In this document: one piece after another, positions 48,981 to 57,226 of the stretch
Position numbering within the stretch: the stretch's first letter is position 1
Layout of the letters: each line of letters opens with the position of its first letter
DNA from: Chitinimonas_A lacunae
GTDB taxonomy: Bacteria > Pseudomonadota > Gammaproteobacteria > Burkholderiales > Chitinimonadaceae
Direction: 5' to 3'
Assembly (NCBI RefSeq): GCF_042650885.1
Contig: NZ_JBHSBU010000001.1
Span: 3,472,001 to 3,536,000 of the forward strand
DNA length: 64,000 nucleotides
Notes under the pieces: generated by a model
The model's database searches: none
What the model was told of the DNA's origin: nothing
The model's input: the letters and a program-made list of their open reading frames with translations, nothing else
Program-made: the position numbers and the translations under genes

Positions 48981-51320
48981 ATGAAAATGAAAACACATCG
49001 TTTATCTGCGCTTGGTCTATCGCTGCTATTGGCTGCTGCAAGCTGGGCAGCACCGGGACTGCATCAGGACGGAACCACCGTCACCTTGGTGCGTGACGAC
49101 GGCTCCCTGTGGAGCTGGGGTGACTACAGACCGGTCTTTATCAGCGATTACCTGGAAGCACGGCTGCCGACCCGCCTGGGCGATGGGTTTATCGAGGCGG
49201 TCTCGGGCGGCGACTTCAGCCTGGGTCTGCGGGCCGATGGCTCCGTCTGGGGCTGGGGGGCGCTGGGGACGGCAGAGCGGATACCTTTCTCGCGGGCCAG
49301 ACGCGTGATGGAAGGCGTGAAAAGCCTCGACGCCCGCAACGGCGTCGCCTTGGCGCTGGGCCAGAATGGCGACCTGTGGCGCTTGCGCGGCCTCTGGGCC
49401 AACGAGGCCGTTCGCTCGGTCTGCGGGGCGGAACGGTCGATCTCCCAGTCGCCGCAACGGCTGGGACGCCATATGCGCGAAATGCGCAGCGCGGCAGACG
49501 CCGTGTTCGCCATCGGCAACGATGGCCGGCTATGGGGCCAGTCGCTGTCGAAGGGCGACCCATTCGTGGCCATCGGACTCGACCCTGACGGCGAGCCCTG
49601 GCAAGGCTTCGAGCCAGCTGGCGGCAGTCGCATCCAGGCGGCCTCGGGCAAGTGGTATCAGGCCGAGATGCAGCAGCGCGACGATTGCACCACTCCCCTG
49701 GTGGGCTGGGCAGTCAAACCGGCCGAGGCGCCGGCAGCCGATCCGTTGGCCGGCATGGTCTACCCCAATGCGGTGCTGGCCCAGTCGAACGGTCTGCAAT
49801 GTCTCAATCAGCCTGGCCAGCCGGGCTATCTGAACGCCGCTGCGCTGCGTAGCGTCACGCTCAATCGCGCCGGCGATACCTTCCTGGCCCAGGATCGCAG
49901 CGGCCGGGTGTTCGGGTGCGGTGCATCGCAGTCCAATCTGCTGGGCACGCTACGGCTGGACGAAGTGAACGAGCCGGTCGAACTGCCAGACCAGTATGCG
50001 GTGGTGGCGCCGGAAGCCAGCCATACGCTGGGCATCGACGCCCAGGGCGTAGTCTGGTCCTGGGGCGAGGGCAGCCGGCGCGGGATGGACACCGACCCGC
50101 AACAGCCCTGGCAGCGCTACGAGCGACTGCGCATCGGCGAGGGTTTCCGTGCCGTGGCGGCCGGGCCGTGGTTCGATGCCGGTATCCGCGAAGACGGCTC
50201 GCTATGGGTGTGGGGTGCGGGCGCCGAGGGAAAGACTTATCTGGCCCCGACCAGAATCCTGGCCGGCCAGACCTTCCAGGCCGTGATCGAGCGCAACAGC
50301 CTGCTGCGCGGCAAGCAACTGGCGGCACAGCGCAGCGATGGCCGCTGGGTGGTGCTGGACTACCCCACCTCGCCCGAAGCGTTGGCTCAGGGCCGTTTCA
50401 CCTTGAAGGAGATGCAGGACGAATTCCGCAGCATTTCCCGCCGTCACGAATGGTTCTGGCAGCACGATGGCCAGATCCTGCGCTGGGGACTCGATATGCC
50501 CAATGGCCAAATCCTGAAGGTTGAGGGCGTCGGTGCACTGAGCAAGGTATGGCTCGACGACCCGCTGATCCGGGTACTCGACGTCAATGGCCGTCTGATA
50601 GTGATGAAGCAGGCCGACGGCAAGCTGACCCCGAGCGCCAGACTGGAGGAAGTGGCCGACAGCGTGCTGGAGCGCGAGAGCCGGATTCCGGGCAACGGCA
50701 CCTATCTGGTAGTCAGACGCGATGGCAGTCTGTGGCGCTGGTTCAGCGATTTCCCGGAAAGCCCGTCCGGCCCCTATGCCAATCCGGTCAAGCTGGGCGA
50801 GGGTTTCCAGTCGCTGCACGGCAATGGCAGCTCCACGCTGCTGCAAAAGCGCGACGGCCGGCTGTGGGGGATGGGGCAGAACCAACAGCGCCAACTGGGC
50901 GTCGGTCCGGTCGCCTATCAATTCCGCCCGAGCGAAATTCCACTCGACGGCACGGCACAGTTCTCGGCCAAAGTTGACGGGCCGATGAAAGCCCAGAGCC
51001 TGAGCGCCCGGATCACCCCCGCCCAGGCCGACCTGGGCCAGAAGGGCCACTATTTCGTGGTGGCCCAGGCCAAGGACCTGGCCGGCCTCTTCAGCTTCGA
51101 TGGCAAGGATTGGTATCACCATGCCGACACCACGCTGAAAGCCTTGGACGAGCCGCGCGCCCTGAGCGAGCGCAGCCTTGAGCTGCTGCAAAAGGCCGAT
51201 ATCTCGGCCCTGGCCGGCGCCACGCTCTATCTGGGCTACGGCCTCGGTGACACGGCCGAAGCCGCCCAGCGCGACATGATGGCGCGCAAGCTGTGGAACG
51301 AGGTCTACGTGGTGCAGTAA
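48981..51320 (+). CDS. Secreted RCC1-repeat beta-propeller protein, copy 2
   Basis: A 779-aa paralogue of the preceding protein with the same layout: signal peptide (MKMKTHRLSALGLSLLLAAASWA), RCC1-type repeats (DDGSLWSWG, DGSVWGWG, KRDGRLWGMGQNQQRQLG near 620), four matching cysteines, and the C-terminal exoprotein domain (KGHYFVVAQAKDLAGLFSFDGK… LYLGYGLGD). The N-terminal blades are much more different between the copies than the C-terminal domain. It is transcribed in the same direction after its own operator-like region. I infer an extracytoplasmic role, perhaps binding; no enzymatic motif is visible. Confidence 0.8.
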   Translation: MKMKTHRLSALGLSLLLAAASWAAPGLHQDGTTVTLVRDDGSLWSWGDYRPVFISDYLEARLPTRLGDGFIEAVSGGDFSLGLRADGSVWGWGALGTAERIPFSRARRVMEGVKSLDARNGVALALGQNGDLWRLRGLWANEAVRSVCGAERSISQSPQRLGRHMREMRSAADAVFAIGNDGRLWGQSLSKGDPFVAIGLDPDGEPWQGFEPAGGSRIQAASGKWYQAEMQQRDDCTTPLVGWAVKPAEAPAADPLAGMVYPNAVLAQSNGLQCLNQPGQPGYLNAAALRSVTLNRAGDTFLAQDRSGRVFGCGASQSNLLGTLRLDEVNEPVELPDQYAVVAPEASHTLGIDAQGVVWSWGEGSRRGMDTDPQQPWQRYERLRIGEGFRAVAAGPWFDAGIREDGSLWVWGAGAEGKTYLAPTRILAGQTFQAVIERNSLLRGKQLAAQRSDGRWVVLDYPTSPEALAQGRFTLKEMQDEFRSISRRHEWFWQHDGQILRWGLDMPNGQILKVEGVGALSKVWLDDPLIRVLDVNGRLIVMKQADGKLTPSARLEEVADSVLERESRIPGNGTYLVVRRDGSLWRWFSDFPESPSGPYANPVKLGEGFQSLHGNGSSTLLQKRDGRLWGMGQNQQRQLGVGPVAYQFRPSEIPLDGTAQFSAKVDGPMKAQSLSARITPAQADLGQKGHYFVVAQAKDLAGLFSFDGKDWYHHADTTLKALDEPRALSERSLELLQKADISALAGATLYLGYGLGDTAEAAQRDMMARKLWNEVYVVQ

Positions 51321-51794
51321 ACAGAAATCTGCCGCCAAGCCCGCGCCTAGGGTGCGTTAGAGCGAAGGTCGTCACGCACCATTGCCTCCTTCGGCACAGA
51401 AGGTTCCCACCGGCAGCAGACGGACAGGGCTTGGACAGCAGACTGAAGAAGCCCCGACCTGCATCTTCCTCAAAGAAAAACAGCCGACCTTGTGGTCGGC
51501 TATTTTTTTATGGGAGGGACTGTGCTGTGGAGGACTTGGCTAAGGCGGATTTCTTTTCCTAAAGAAATATGTGTCTTATGCACAAGATATAAGACTGAAA
51601 ATTTGAATTTAAGAGTGTTATATGCCTGATTCTTCTTCTCCATCTGAACAAGCCCTGGCATAAGTCTCCCCTATCCACACTACCCATTCTGCATAAACTC
51701 AACCATGAAATTTCGACCGCAAAATATCGTCCCGCCATAGAAATTATGACGTAGACTTTTTTCATTGAAACCTGTGTATGACAAAGGAATAAAC
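51321..51794. other. Intergenic region between RCC1 copy 2 and glmS
   Basis: 474 bases. It contains a strong terminator (51482-51509) and an inverted repeat with arms ATTTCTTT (51549-51556) and AAAGAAAT (51561-51568). The AT-rich remainder must carry the glmS promoter. No gene is supported. Confidence 0.55.
51482..51509 (+). terminator. Intrinsic terminator after RCC1 copy 2
   Basis: An 8-bp perfect stem (left arm AGCCGACC at 51482-51489, right arm 51494-51501) encloses TTGT and is followed by A and seven T. Confidence 0.85.
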
Positions 51795-53618
51795 ATGTGC
51801 GGCATTGTCGGCGCCATTGCGCAACGTGATGTGGTTCCTCATCTGATCGACGGTCTGAAGCGGCTGGAATACCGGGGCTACGACTCGGCCGGCGTGGCGG
51901 TGCTGGGGCAGGGGATTGAGCGGGTACGCCGGGTCGGCCGGGTCGCCGAGATGGAAGCCGCCGCGCGCGAAACCGGCCTGAGCGGCCGGCTTGGCATCGG
52001 CCATACGCGCTGGGCCACCCATGGCGGCGTGACCGAACCCAATGCCCATCCGCATGTCTCGGGCGGCATTGCCGTGGTCCACAACGGCATTATCGAAAAC
52101 CACGACGCCCAGCGGCAGCGGCTCAAATCGCTGGGTTACCAATTCACCTCGCAGACCGATACCGAAGTGATCGCCCACCTGGTCGAACACTACGCCCGCG
52201 ACAGCGAAGACCTGTTCGCGGCCGTCAGCCGGGCGGTGCGGGAACTGACCGGCGCCTACGCCATCGCCGTGATGAGCGAGGCCGAGCCGGACGTGCTGAT
52301 CTGCGCGCGCATGGGCTGCCCGCTGTTGATCGGTTACGGCGAGGGCGAACAGTTCGTCGCCTCCGACGTCTCGGCCGTGATCGCCGCGACCCGGCGGGTC
52401 AGCTTCCTCGAAGAGGGCGATGTGGCGGCGCTGCGCTGCGACGGGGTGCAGATCCACGACCGTTCGGGCCAGCCGGTGGAGCGGCCGGTGCATCTGTCGG
52501 AGGTGTCGCTGGCTTCGCTGGAACTGGGACCGTATAGCCACTTTATGCAGAAGGAAATCCACGAGCAGCCCAAGGCACTGGCCGACACCATCGAGCAGGT
52601 GCTGGAGCAGGGTTTCTCGCCCGCCTTGTTCGGTGCCGAGGCAGCCAGCCTGCTGGGCAAGGTGGAAGGGGTACAGATCCTCGCGTGCGGCACCAGTTAC
52701 TACGCGGCCTCGGTGGCCCGCTACTGGATCGAGCAGATCGCCCGCCTGCCCTGCCAGGTCGAAATCGCCAGCGAATACCGCTACCGCGACGCGGTAGCGC
52801 TGCCCAATCAGCTGGTGGTGACGATTTCCCAGTCGGGCGAGACGCTCGACACGATGGAAGCGCTGAAGCATGCGCAACAGCTTGGTCACGATCTGACGCT
52901 GTCGATCTGCAATGTGCGCGAGAGTGCGATTCCCCGGGCGAGCCGGCTGGTGTTCTACACCCGTGCCGGCGCCGAGATCGGCGTGGCCTCGACCAAGGCG
53001 TTCACGACCCAGCTGGCGGCGCTGTTCACGCTGGCGGCGACGCTGGCCAAGCTGCGCGGTCATCTGTCGGCGGAGGTCGAGGCGAATTATCTGGACGATC
53101 TGCGCAAGCTGCCCGGTTCAGTCCAGCACGCGCTCAATCTGGAGCCGCAGGTCAAAGCCTGGGCCGAGCTGTTCAGCACCCGCCAACACGCGCTGTTCCT
53201 GGGCCGTGGCGTGCACTACCCGATTGCGCTCGAAGGGGCGTTGAAGCTCAAGGAGATCACCTATATCCATGCCGAAGCCTACCCCGCCGGCGAACTGAAG
53301 CACGGCCCGCTGGCGCTGGTGGACGAGCAGATGCCGGTGGTGGTGATTGCGCCGAACGACAGTCTGCTGGAGAAGGTGCATTCCAATATGCAGGAAGTGC
53401 GGGCACGCGGCGGCGAACTGTTCGTCTTCGCCGACCTCGACAGCCATTTCGGCGAATCCGACGGCCTGCACGTCATCCGCACCCCCCGCCACGTCGGCGT
53501 GCTGAGCCCGGTGGTCCATACCATCCCCGTGCAACTGCTGGCCTACCACACCGCACTGGCTCGCGGCACCGACGTCGATAAGCCGAGGAATTTGGCTAAG
53601 GCGGTGACGGTGGAGTGA
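51795..53618 (+). CDS. glmS: Glutamine-fructose-6-phosphate aminotransferase (isomerizing)
   Basis: Makes glucosamine-6-phosphate from fructose-6-phosphate and glutamine, the first step toward UDP-GlcNAc. The 607-aa protein begins MCGIVGAIAQ; after Met removal Cys1 is the glutaminase nucleophile. The glutaminase domain shows HTRWATHGGVTEPNAHPH. The isomerase half has two SIS domains (CGTSYYAASVARYW, ISQSGETLDT) and ends DKPRNLAKAVTVE, the conserved C terminus. The start at 51795 is fixed by the cysteine rule and by AAAGGAATAAAC just upstream; an open frame to 51765 is not used. No glmS ribozyme fold is expected or seen. Confidence 0.98.
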   Translation: MCGIVGAIAQRDVVPHLIDGLKRLEYRGYDSAGVAVLGQGIERVRRVGRVAEMEAAARETGLSGRLGIGHTRWATHGGVTEPNAHPHVSGGIAVVHNGIIENHDAQRQRLKSLGYQFTSQTDTEVIAHLVEHYARDSEDLFAAVSRAVRELTGAYAIAVMSEAEPDVLICARMGCPLLIGYGEGEQFVASDVSAVIAATRRVSFLEEGDVAALRCDGVQIHDRSGQPVERPVHLSEVSLASLELGPYSHFMQKEIHEQPKALADTIEQVLEQGFSPALFGAEAASLLGKVEGVQILACGTSYYAASVARYWIEQIARLPCQVEIASEYRYRDAVALPNQLVVTISQSGETLDTMEALKHAQQLGHDLTLSICNVRESAIPRASRLVFYTRAGAEIGVASTKAFTTQLAALFTLAATLAKLRGHLSAEVEANYLDDLRKLPGSVQHALNLEPQVKAWAELFSTRQHALFLGRGVHYPIALEGALKLKEITYIHAEAYPAGELKHGPLALVDEQMPVVVIAPNDSLLEKVHSNMQEVRARGGELFVFADLDSHFGESDGLHVIRTPRHVGVLSPVVHTIPVQLLAYHTALARGTDVDKPRNLAKAVTVE

Positions 53619-53635
53619 GGGGGAGTCTGGTGACT

Positions 53636-53663
53636 TGTCTTGGGACGAAACAGTCCCAAGACA
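53636..53663. repeat. 11-bp inverted repeat downstream of glmS
   Basis: Arms TGTCTTGGGAC (53636-53646) and its complement (53653-53663) enclose GAAACA, 18 bases after the glmS stop. No T run follows, so it is a terminator-like hairpin of uncertain action. Confidence 0.5.
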
Positions 53664-53711
53664 GAACATCAGACCCTGAGACATGACAGTTGATGTCCAG
53701 GGCAGAAAGCT

Positions 53712-53756
53712 GGCACGTGTCTCCAATGACTGAAACAGGGGCATGTGCCTCCTATG
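53712..53756. repeat. Two imperfect 17-bp direct repeats
   Basis: GGCACGTGTCTCCAATG (53712-53728) and GGCATGTGCCTCCTATG (53740-53756) match at 14 of 17 positions with a 28-base period. They lie just downstream of the VOC gene. Their role is unknown. Confidence 0.5.
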
Positions 53757-53777
53757 GGCGTCCCACCACTGGAAAAC

Positions 53778-54146
53778 TCAAGCCTCCGGTTCGTGGCAAA
53801 CCACTTCAATGTTGTGCCCATCGGGACCAATGATGAAAGCGGCGTAGTAATGGGCATGATAGTGCGGGCGCAGGCCAGGGGCGCCGTGGTCTTTGCCGCC
53901 GGCTTCCAGTGCTGCGCGGTGGAAGTCTTCGACTTGCTGGCGAGTCCTGGCGGTGAATGCCAAGTGAAGATGCGCCGGCTTTTCCTCGGTCTGGAACAGG
54001 CACAAGGAACTCTTGCCGTCTGCGCTGAGCTCGATGCCGAGCGGCCCCTCCAGAACCACCTCTATACCGAGCGGTTCGAGTGCCTTGAGGAAAAATGCCT
54101 TGCTCGCTGCATAGTCACTGACGCCGAATACGACGTGGTCAAACAT
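53778..54146 (-). CDS. VOC-family (glyoxalase/dioxygenase fold) protein
   Basis: A 122-aa single-domain protein of the vicinal oxygen chelate superfamily. It starts MFDHVVFGVSDYAASKAFF, with the first metal-ligand histidine at residue 4, then LHLAFTARTRQQVEDFH, and ends with DGHNIEVVCHEPEA, where the glutamate in IEVV is the usual last ligand. AGGAGG precedes the ATG. Members include lyases, dioxygenases and resistance proteins; the substrate cannot be told here. It is convergent with glmS. Confidence 0.88.
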   Translation of the reverse strand: MFDHVVFGVSDYAASKAFFLKALEPLGIEVVLEGPLGIELSADGKSSLCLFQTEEKPAHLHLAFTARTRQQVEDFHRAALEAGGKDHGAPGLRPHYHAHYYAAFIIGPDGHNIEVVCHEPEA

Positions 54147-54288
54147 GCGTCCTCCTGAAGTGGGTAAGTCGGGTCGAAGCCTGACAGTGATCTGAATTTA
54201 ACCGATCTGCCGGTCCACACTCTGGTGGACTTTCTCATCCAGTGACCTGGACCCTTATCTGGAACGGCTCACGCAAATGGTAGCAACA

Positions 54289-54320
54289 AAGCGGGACAGC
54301 CCTTTGAGCCTGTCCCGCTT
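54289..54320. terminator. Hairpin at the 3' end of the MBL hydrolase gene
   Basis: An 11-bp stem (left arm AAGCGGGACAG at 54289-54299, right arm 54310-54320). On the minus strand it follows the MBL gene by about 43 bases and is followed by a short TTTG run. Confidence 0.6.
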
Positions 54321-54362
54321 CGCTTTTGCCGATTCCGCGCACAGAGGGCGCCCATCCTTCTG

Positions 54363-55349
54363 TCAACGCGGAATCGCGTAATTCGCCGGCACCCAACTGA
54401 AGCCCGAGGTTTCCTTGCGCAGATGGCCGATGCCCGGGAAAGCGATATGCGAGGCCGCCACCCAGTATTGCCTGGCGGCGGCGTCGGCAAACACGCGCTT
54501 GCGCTGCTTCGCGGCTGCCGGGCTGTCGATGTCGAACTGGATCGTCACCGCCGGGTTGGGGAACTGCACATGCTGGGCATGCACGGTATCGCCCCAGAAT
54601 TGCAGTTGCTGGCCTTGGCTCTCCACCACGTAGAAGGTGTGACCCGGCGTATGGCCCGGCACAGCCATGCTGCGCACGCCAGGAAACAGTTCGGTGTCCT
54701 GGCTGATGGTCTTCAGGCGGCCGGCGGCAGCATAGGGGGCGAGGGCGGTGGTGGCTTCGGAAAAGCTGTGTCGATGGCGCTGCGCCGCCTTGGCCTGATT
54801 GGCCGGGTTGAGCCAGAACTCGGCTTCGCGCTGGTCGGTGTAGACGGTGGCGTTGGGAAAGACCCGCTTGCCGTCCACCGCCAGGCCGCCCGAATGGTCG
54901 CTGTGGACATGTGTCACCAGCACCGCGTCCACCTCCTCGGCACGGTAGCCGGCCGCTTGCAGGCTGGTCAGCAAGCGGCCGCCCTGTTCTCCGAACAGTC
55001 GGCCGGCGCCGCTGTCGACCAGCAGCAATTGCGAGCCTGTGTTGATCAGAAAGGCGTTGATCGACGTCTCCACCTCGCTGCCAAGATTGGCGCGCGCCTG
55101 GAGGCTGCGGATTTGCGCAGGCGTCGTATCGGTCAGCAGTTTTTCCAGCGGCAGCGTGATCGTGCCGTCCGACAGCGCCGTGATTTCAAAGTCGCCCAGC
55201 ATCATGCGGTAGAAACCGGGCGCCTGGGTCTTGACCTGTGGGGCGGCGGCGTGGCTGCTTGGCGGGGTGAGTGTCAGACCGACTGCCGGCAAGGCCGACA
55301 AGGCGGCGATCAGGGCGGAGCGGAGCAGGGGAGTGGGCAGAGCGGGCAT
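54363..55349 (-). CDS. Secreted MBL-fold metallo-hydrolase
   Basis: A 328-aa protein. The N terminus MPALPTPLLRSALIAALSALP continues to an SHAAA cleavage-like site near 33, so it is exported to the periplasm. The metallo-beta-lactamase zinc motif is complete as THVHSDHSGG (HxHxDH), and later zinc ligands are in PGHTPGHTFY, FWGDTVH and ASHIAFPGIGH. The overall pattern is close to AHL-lactonase or methyl-parathion-hydrolase-like proteins, but the substrate is not determinable. The start at 55349 follows AGGAT; the frame remains open upstream without support. It is divergent from a LysR regulator, a common local-control arrangement. Confidence 0.88.
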   Translation of the reverse strand: MPALPTPLLRSALIAALSALPAVGLTLTPPSSHAAAPQVKTQAPGFYRMMLGDFEITALSDGTITLPLEKLLTDTTPAQIRSLQARANLGSEVETSINAFLINTGSQLLLVDSGAGRLFGEQGGRLLTSLQAAGYRAEEVDAVLVTHVHSDHSGGLAVDGKRVFPNATVYTDQREAEFWLNPANQAKAAQRHRHSFSEATTALAPYAAAGRLKTISQDTELFPGVRSMAVPGHTPGHTFYVVESQGQQLQFWGDTVHAQHVQFPNPAVTIQFDIDSPAAAKQRKRVFADAAARQYWVAASHIAFPGIGHLRKETSGFSWVPANYAIPR

Positions 55350-55441
55350 GGACTTATCCTGTCGATTCAATGAGTAGCCGGGCCGTCCGTAGGCATCAGA
55401 CCTTGCGTCGGCGGGTGCGGCAATGATCCAATCGGCCCATC

Positions 55442-55470
55442 CATTACTCAAATCGATTGAAAAGATAATG
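55442..55470. promoter_or_regulatory. Possible LysR-type regulator site in the MBL/lysR intergenic region
   Basis: CATTA at 55442-55446 and TAATG at 55466-55470 form an inverted repeat enclosing AATCGATT, a smaller palindrome. It overlaps the regulator's start codon. This is a weak candidate for autoregulation. Confidence 0.3.
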
Positions 55471-56403
55471 ACCATCAAGGAAATCGATTTTCGTCGGGTC
55501 GATCTCAATCTTCTGGTAACGCTGCTGGTGCTGTTGCGTGAACGTAGTGTGTCGCGCGCCGCCGAGAAGCTGTATCTGGGCCAACCGGCCGTCAGCGCGG
55601 CCTTGGGGCGTCTGCGCGAGCTGTTCGACGATCCGCTGCTGGTGCGCACCGCCCAGGGCATGGTGCCCACAGTCAAGGCGCTGGAACTTGAAGCTGCCTT
55701 GAAACCGGCTGTGGCGAGCCTCCAGTCGGTACTGTTCGAGCCAACCGTGTTTGACCCGGGCAAGGCCGAACGGACTTTTGTGCTCGGGATGCCCGATTGG
55801 GTGGAAATCTGGCTGATGCCGCTGCTGTTCAAGCGGCTACAGCAACTGGCGCCGGGACTGCGTATTGCCGTGAAGACTTCCGATCCGATGCGGGTCCACG
55901 ACATGCTGGACCAGGACGAAATCACGCTGGCGATTCTGCCGTCGTGTTCCACCTTCGACAGCGAGGCGTCGCCACGCTATGCCCTGCCGCTGCGCAAGAT
56001 GGGTTTCGCCTGCGTCTATGACCCGCAACAGGTCGCTTTGGTCTTGCCGTTGACGCTCGAACAGTTTCTCGATTTTCCCCATCTGCTGGTCACATACCGC
56101 GTGGCCAATGAAGGTGTGGTGGACCGTATCCTGTCCGAACAGGGTCTGACACGCCGTCTGGCCTATACCACGCCGCATTTCGGGGTGTTGCCCAATCTGC
56201 TGCGTCAGTTGCCTGCCCTGGTCTGTGTGCCCGAAGTGCTGGCCGAGCATTGGCGCCAGCATTTCGGTCTGGCGACTTCCCCGATTCCTTTGACGCTGCC
56301 GGGCTTTACCGTCGGCCTGATCTGGCATGCCAGCCGCGACCGCGACCCGGCTTTGTGCTGGCTGCGGGCGCAGATTGAGGCGGTAGTGGCGGAGGCGATT
56401 TAA
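55468..56403 (+). CDS. LysR-family transcriptional regulator
   Basis: A 311-aa regulator. The helix-turn-helix is in VDLNLLVTLLVLLRERSVSRAAEKLYLGQPAVSAALGRL (from about residue 10), followed by FDDPLLVRTAQGMVPT, typical of the NodD/LeuO-like branch. The effector-binding domain follows. The start at 55468 is chosen because DFRRVDLNLL should lie near the N terminus; the frame extends to 55423. It is divergent from the MBL hydrolase, which is its likeliest target. Confidence 0.92.
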   Translation: MTIKEIDFRRVDLNLLVTLLVLLRERSVSRAAEKLYLGQPAVSAALGRLRELFDDPLLVRTAQGMVPTVKALELEAALKPAVASLQSVLFEPTVFDPGKAERTFVLGMPDWVEIWLMPLLFKRLQQLAPGLRIAVKTSDPMRVHDMLDQDEITLAILPSCSTFDSEASPRYALPLRKMGFACVYDPQQVALVLPLTLEQFLDFPHLLVTYRVANEGVVDRILSEQGLTRRLAYTTPHFGVLPNLLRQLPALVCVPEVLAEHWRQHFGLATSPIPLTLPGFTVGLIWHASRDRDPALCWLRAQIEAVVAEAI

Positions 56404-56521
56404 TGGAAAAAATAAAGACAAATGTTTGCAAGATAAATAAATGTTAAGAAAAGAAAATAATAAAAATAACCTTCTGATTGGCAAAGGGTAGCCAAGCCGT
56501 CCAAAACCGTTATTTGCACCC

Positions 56522-57022
56522 TCACACGTCCTTGCGTGACTTCCAGATACAAGGCACCACCAGCCATATCGAAACGATCAGCACGGCAATGATGACGGCG
56601 GCGACGTTACCGATCGTGCGGCCGAGCGCCTCGGACAATACGAGCTGGGTGGCCAGCACCAGGGCGGTTCCCAACAGGGTCGCGCCCACCAGCATCTGGC
56701 GGCTGGCAAAGGTCTTGAAACGTTCGCGCTGCTGAAGCGGGCGCATCAGTCGATGCTGGACTGCCGGTCCGCAGAACATCACCAGACTCGCCACCGCCAG
56801 CAGAAAGGTCGCGAAGAACACCTGCTTCTCGGTCTGAACGATATTGGCAAAGCCCGGCGCGAAGGGCACGGTAATCAGGAAGGCCGACAGCAACTGCGCC
56901 GTGGGAAGCAGAATCCGCAGCTCGCCCAGCATATCGGTGAGGTCGCCGTCTTCATCCTCCTCGACCAATGAGGGGGAATGCCTGTGTTTGTTGGGGGTGT
57001 CATCCCGGACATCATTACTCAT
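56522..57022 (-). CDS. DUF6328 family membrane protein
   Basis: A 166-aa protein with an acidic cytoplasmic N terminus (VEEDEDGD) followed by four predicted membrane segments. The opening ELRILLPTAQLLSAFLITVPFAPGF is the hallmark of DUF6328. The start ATG at 57022 is preceded by GGAACC; a longer frame to 57199 adds unrelated sequence. Function is unknown. The AT-rich stretch between this gene and the lysR end (56404-56521) shows nothing else. Confidence 0.75.
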   Translation of the reverse strand: MSNDVRDDTPNKHRHSPSLVEEDEDGDLTDMLGELRILLPTAQLLSAFLITVPFAPGFANIVQTEKQVFFATFLLAVASLVMFCGPAVQHRLMRPLQQRERFKTFASRQMLVGATLLGTALVLATQLVLSEALGRTIGNVAAVIIAVLIVSIWLVVPCIWKSRKDV

Positions 57023-57185
57023 ACAGGTTCCATTGGGTTGGGAAGGCAGGAGTCGTCTCGTTCCGCGACGGGTCTGCTGTGGGCACGGATGCGCGTCAGC
57101 AGTGCTGTGACCAGCTCGGCAAGTGCTGTGCCCGGGAAGCGGTCGGGGGGAATTGTTCTGATCCGGATTCACCCCTCGACCCCAC

Positions 57186-57212
57186 GGCGCAACGCTCAAG
57201 GAGCGCTGCGCC
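57186..57212 (-). terminator. Hairpin after the S41 peptidase gene
   Basis: Arms GGCGCA/TGCGCC (57186-57191, 57207-57212) and CGCTC/GAGCG (57193-57197, 57201-57205) are joined with one mismatch around an AAG loop. It begins 15 bases beyond the peptidase stop on the minus strand, without a T run. Confidence 0.4.
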
Positions 57213-57226
57213 GCTGCGACTGGGCT

